The notes below the pieces were generated by a model, which saw nothing but the letters and a program-made list of their open reading frames with translations, did no database searches and was not told where the DNA came from. Of a DNA stretch of 64,000 bases, positions 61,481 to 64,000 are shown piece after piece. This DNA is from Pyrocephalus nanus. Taxonomy: Eukaryota > Chordata > Aves > Passeriformes > Tyrannidae. The translations under genes and the position numbers were made by a program. The DNA is taken from contig CM076266.1 in the NCBI GenBank assembly GCA_038380795.1, forward strand, positions 46,398,425-46,462,424. Direction: 5' to 3'. How positions within the stretch are numbered: position 1 is the stretch's first letter; each line of letters starts with the position of its first letter.

Positions 61481-63295
61481 ACATCACCCTGTTTAGGGGC
61501 CTTTTTTCCCCCAGTTGCCTGGGGACTTGGTTTTTTTTTTTTTTGCTAGTTATGGAATTTTTAAATTTTTTTTATTAGATGGAATATTGAGCCTTTCTAG
61601 TCTCTGAATTGTTTTCTTGTGCTGTAGAGGTAACAATCGCATACAAGGAATCTTTCACAGTGTCTGCGTTTTCCCTCCCTACTAGGGAGGACCACAGAGC
61701 CCTCCAGAAAACAAGAATTCTCTTTCACATAGACCAAAACAAAAAAAAAAAAAAAAAAACCACCAAAAAAACACCAACCAAAAAAAAGAAAAAAAAAACC
61801 ACTTGGAATCTGGTTCCATGCAGAAATGACAAAGAGATTTTTCTGGAAAGAAAAAGATAAAAGAAAACATAAAGAAAAAAAAAGACACATTAGGGAGTGC
61901 TTAGGCAAGGCAGTGGCCAGTGAAGCAGCATCAGCAGGAGTTTGAATCTGGATCTGCTGCATTTCAGTCCTCAGAACTTCTCCCTCTCTCTCTCTGACCT
62001 CACCACAATTAAAGCAAAAGATTTTATCTCAAGGGAAGCCCTTCTCTAGGGATCTTCATCTTTAGCCAATCTACATTTTGTGATGGAAAAATGTTTCATA
62101 TATCAAATGTAATATCAATCAAATTCAGTTAAATGTAATATTTCCAGGAAACAAAGTTTTTTTAAATCCAAAACTATTCTGAATCAACCTGGAGACTTTG
62201 CATCCATAGAAGATCTTAATTTTTTTTTTTTTTAATTTCAGCATTCATCCATTAACTTATCAGGGATAATGGAGAGCATGTTGCTTCTTGCGTTACAGTG
62301 CTAATGTATTGCATTTATCAGATTTGGTAATTTTCTGTTTACAGGAAGCCAACATTTACCCGTCATTAGTCTTTATCCTTTTCATCCTTTTGCAGCAAGG
62401 AGTGATCTGTATTTTCTCCAGTGGAGCCACTGAGAATTGTAAGCCATACAGCCTTGAATCTGATATTATTCACAATGGGAACACTCTCTCAAATTAACTT
62501 ATTGGAGAGAAATGTAAATCAATTATGTTTACAGCTCTCAACAAACAGAATTAAAATGTTCCACCAGTCTGCTTCGAATTCCTAATCATTTGTGTGATTA
62601 ACCCTGTGTCTGGGATTTGCAAGAGAGTATGAGATGAATTGGTTTCTCTTCATTATCCAAGACAGTTCAGTTATTCCTGAGGTGTTCTAACAAAACAGCC
62701 AGCCAAGCAACCCCCCCACCCCTTAAAATAATTATCCATCAAGAAATGGATAACACCCACTGCCATTCCACAGCACTACTGTGCAGCATATATGCAAGTC
62801 ACAAGGTCATGCTCTTGAGATGGGAAATGAAGCAAAATCAATCCCAGGCCAAGAATAAATGCATGACCAGCCTGGCTCAGGTCAGCCTGCTCATGAAGGA
62901 CTGTGAGTGAAAGCAAGAGAACTGGGTATATGACATACAGAAATGCAATTTTTGAAAATAATGAGCAACATCCAAAAATATGAAGCTCAAAGGGCCACTC
63001 ATCTCCCCAGTACAACATTTTAATACTGTTCTTTGCTGCAGTCATCTCCCATTGATTCCATTTCATTTAGATCAGTACAATAATGAGGTTTTCATGATCC
63101 CTGGGGTCTATCTGCTTTTGTGATTACATGAAAAGACAATCCCTAACCCATATGTGTGACTGGTTTTTGGCTCTGAAGAGCCTTTTGAGGCAGGAGGGGT
63201 CTGCCTTACACCACAGATCCTGCTCCCGAGATGACAGCCATGGGAATTACCTCCAGCCTACCCAGCCCTCTCCTGTGCAGAGCAGGGATGTCCTT
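61481..63295. other. Unique DNA with A/T-rich low-complexity tracts
   Basis: The stretch contains T14 at 61531-61544, a long A-rich tract at 61735-61799, a (CT)n patch at 61983-61996, a T-run at 62220-62234 and a C-rich run near 62710. The minus frames through the A-rich tract give poly-phenylalanine artefacts. No gene is recognised. Confidence 0.5.
61735..61799. repeat. A-rich tract with A19 run
   Basis: Nineteen uninterrupted A (61741-61759) are followed by A-runs broken by CC or G, giving about 65 bases with nearly no T. It is simple sequence, possibly a decayed poly(A) tail, but no source transcript is recognisable. Confidence 0.85.
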
Positions 63296-63649
63296 GGGGA
63301 CACCTCACCACTCTCTACAATTACTTGAAAGGAGGTTGTAGTGAGGGGGAGGTCAGTCTCTCCTCCCAAATAACAAGCGACAGGATGAGACAAAACAGCC
63401 TTAGGTTGCACCAGAGGAGATTTAAATCAAGTATTATGAAAAATTTATTCACAGAAAGGTTTTTTAAGCACTGGAACAGGTTGCCCAGGGAAGTGGTAGA
63501 GTCACCATTCCTGAAGGCACTTAAAAGATGTGCAGATGTGGCACTTAGGGACATGGTTTAGTGGTGTGCAAGTTGGCAGTGCTGAGTTGGACTCAATGAT
63601 CTTAAAGGTCTTTTCCAACCTAAACTATTCTATGATTCTGTGATTTCAT
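63296..63649 (+). mobile_element. CR1 LINE 3' region, well preserved
   Basis: The order is CTCTCTACAATTACTTGAAA, GGAGGTTGTAGTGAGG, CTTAGGTTGCACCAGAGGAG, CACTGGAACAGGTTGCCCAG, GTGGCACTTAGGGACATGGT, GGTCTTTTCCAACCTAAAC, and the terminal ATTCTATG-ATTCTGTG-ATTTCAT. It is 5'-truncated inside the C-terminal part of ORF2. The ORF2 end is still open to its stop, which suggests that it is among the younger copies in the window. Confidence 0.95.
63325..63561 (+). pseudogene. CR1 ORF2 C-terminal remnant, open to its stop
   Basis: About 78 codons read in frame to the stop at 63561. They contain [20 protein letters not shown] and end VALRDMV, the familiar C-terminus of CR1 ORF2. All catalytic domains are missing because of 5' truncation, so it encodes no functional protein. 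Confidence 0.85.
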
Positions 63650-64000
63650 GTCTAAAGAAGACACCACGTACTTTTCAGACATGGCCAAAAAAATACCAGG
63701 CCTGGAGCATTTTGCCTTTTGTACAGTGAGATATCACCCCTCTTCCATCATTCATGTGAAGCAGAAGGTGCCCCAACAAACAGATAGGAGACTCTGGCAG
63801 AGGCCAAAGTCTAAGCACATGAAGGGTCCCTAGGGAATTATCTTCCACAGAAATGCATTATTTCAGGAGATTCCAGTTCGCTCGTGCTGACCAAGAGCCC
63901 AGACAACTTTTCTGACAGGCAGTGGCTGGGTCAGCTCTGCCTGAGACATCATCTCGAGATGCCGGGTAGACTGTGTTTGCTGCACTGTGTGAAGAATTTG
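63650..64000. other. Unique sequence to the window edge, nothing recognised
   Basis: The last 350 bases contain short open frames only. I see no repeat or exon. Confidence 0.5.

Noticed and set aside
61597..61962. 121-codon minus-strand frame rich in Phe
   Set aside because: It is a translation of the A-rich low-complexity tract.
1..64000. Prokaryotic or mobile-island content: operons, CRISPR, toxin-antitoxin, integrase
   Set aside because: Gene density, composition, CR1 and LTR repeats all point to a bird nuclear genome. No such system is visible.

Overview
This window looks like intergenic or deep-intronic DNA from a bird. No rRNA, tRNA, operon or CRISPR structure is visible, and there is no convincing protein-coding exon. 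The avian assignment rests on interspersed repeats. Ten CR1 LINE fragments are recognisable; seven keep the characteristic 3' end, a ...CCTTCCAACC... block followed by ATTCTATG/ATTCTGTG octamers. Two endogenous-retrovirus LTR fragments belong to families I recognise from bird genomes, probably Neoaves. No Alu, B1 or mammalian L1 is seen. Family names come from memory, not from a database search.

Layout. 1-2241 holds a short CR1 3' end (1235-1309, +). A solo-like ERV LTR follows (2242-2690, +) with a TATA box, a 4-bp flanking direct repeat and an apparent internal deletion. 2691-16017 is about 13 kb in which I recognise no interspersed repeat, only simple repeats and small palindromes. CR1 fragments follow at 16018 (-) and 19790-20300 (-). 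The oldest and longest CR1, with reverse-transcriptase-domain remnants, is at 28331-29630 (-), and another fragment with an open ORF2 piece is at 30950-31243 (-). A second LTR fragment of a different family lies at 38590-39153 (-), next to two oppositely oriented CR1 3' ends (39371-39500 - and 39668-39895 +). Further CR1 copies are at 49989-50325 (+), 57216-57654 (-) and 63296-63649 (+). The rest is AT-rich unique sequence with poly(A)/poly(T) runs and a few microsatellites.

The most interesting unique DNA is not coding. Several stretches look like conserved regulatory elements: clustered homeodomain-type ATTA cores, an octamer, and inverted motif pairs. The best is 60800-61480, which holds two facing TGTGATTAATGCA motifs as perfect 13-bp inverted arms and a third TGTGATTA nearby. 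Whether these are conserved could not be tested here. The longest open frames are either inside an LTR or unrecognised and compatible with chance. I found no evidence for a new multi-gene system; the window is best read as a repeat-punctuated avian gene desert or large intron that may carry distal enhancers.
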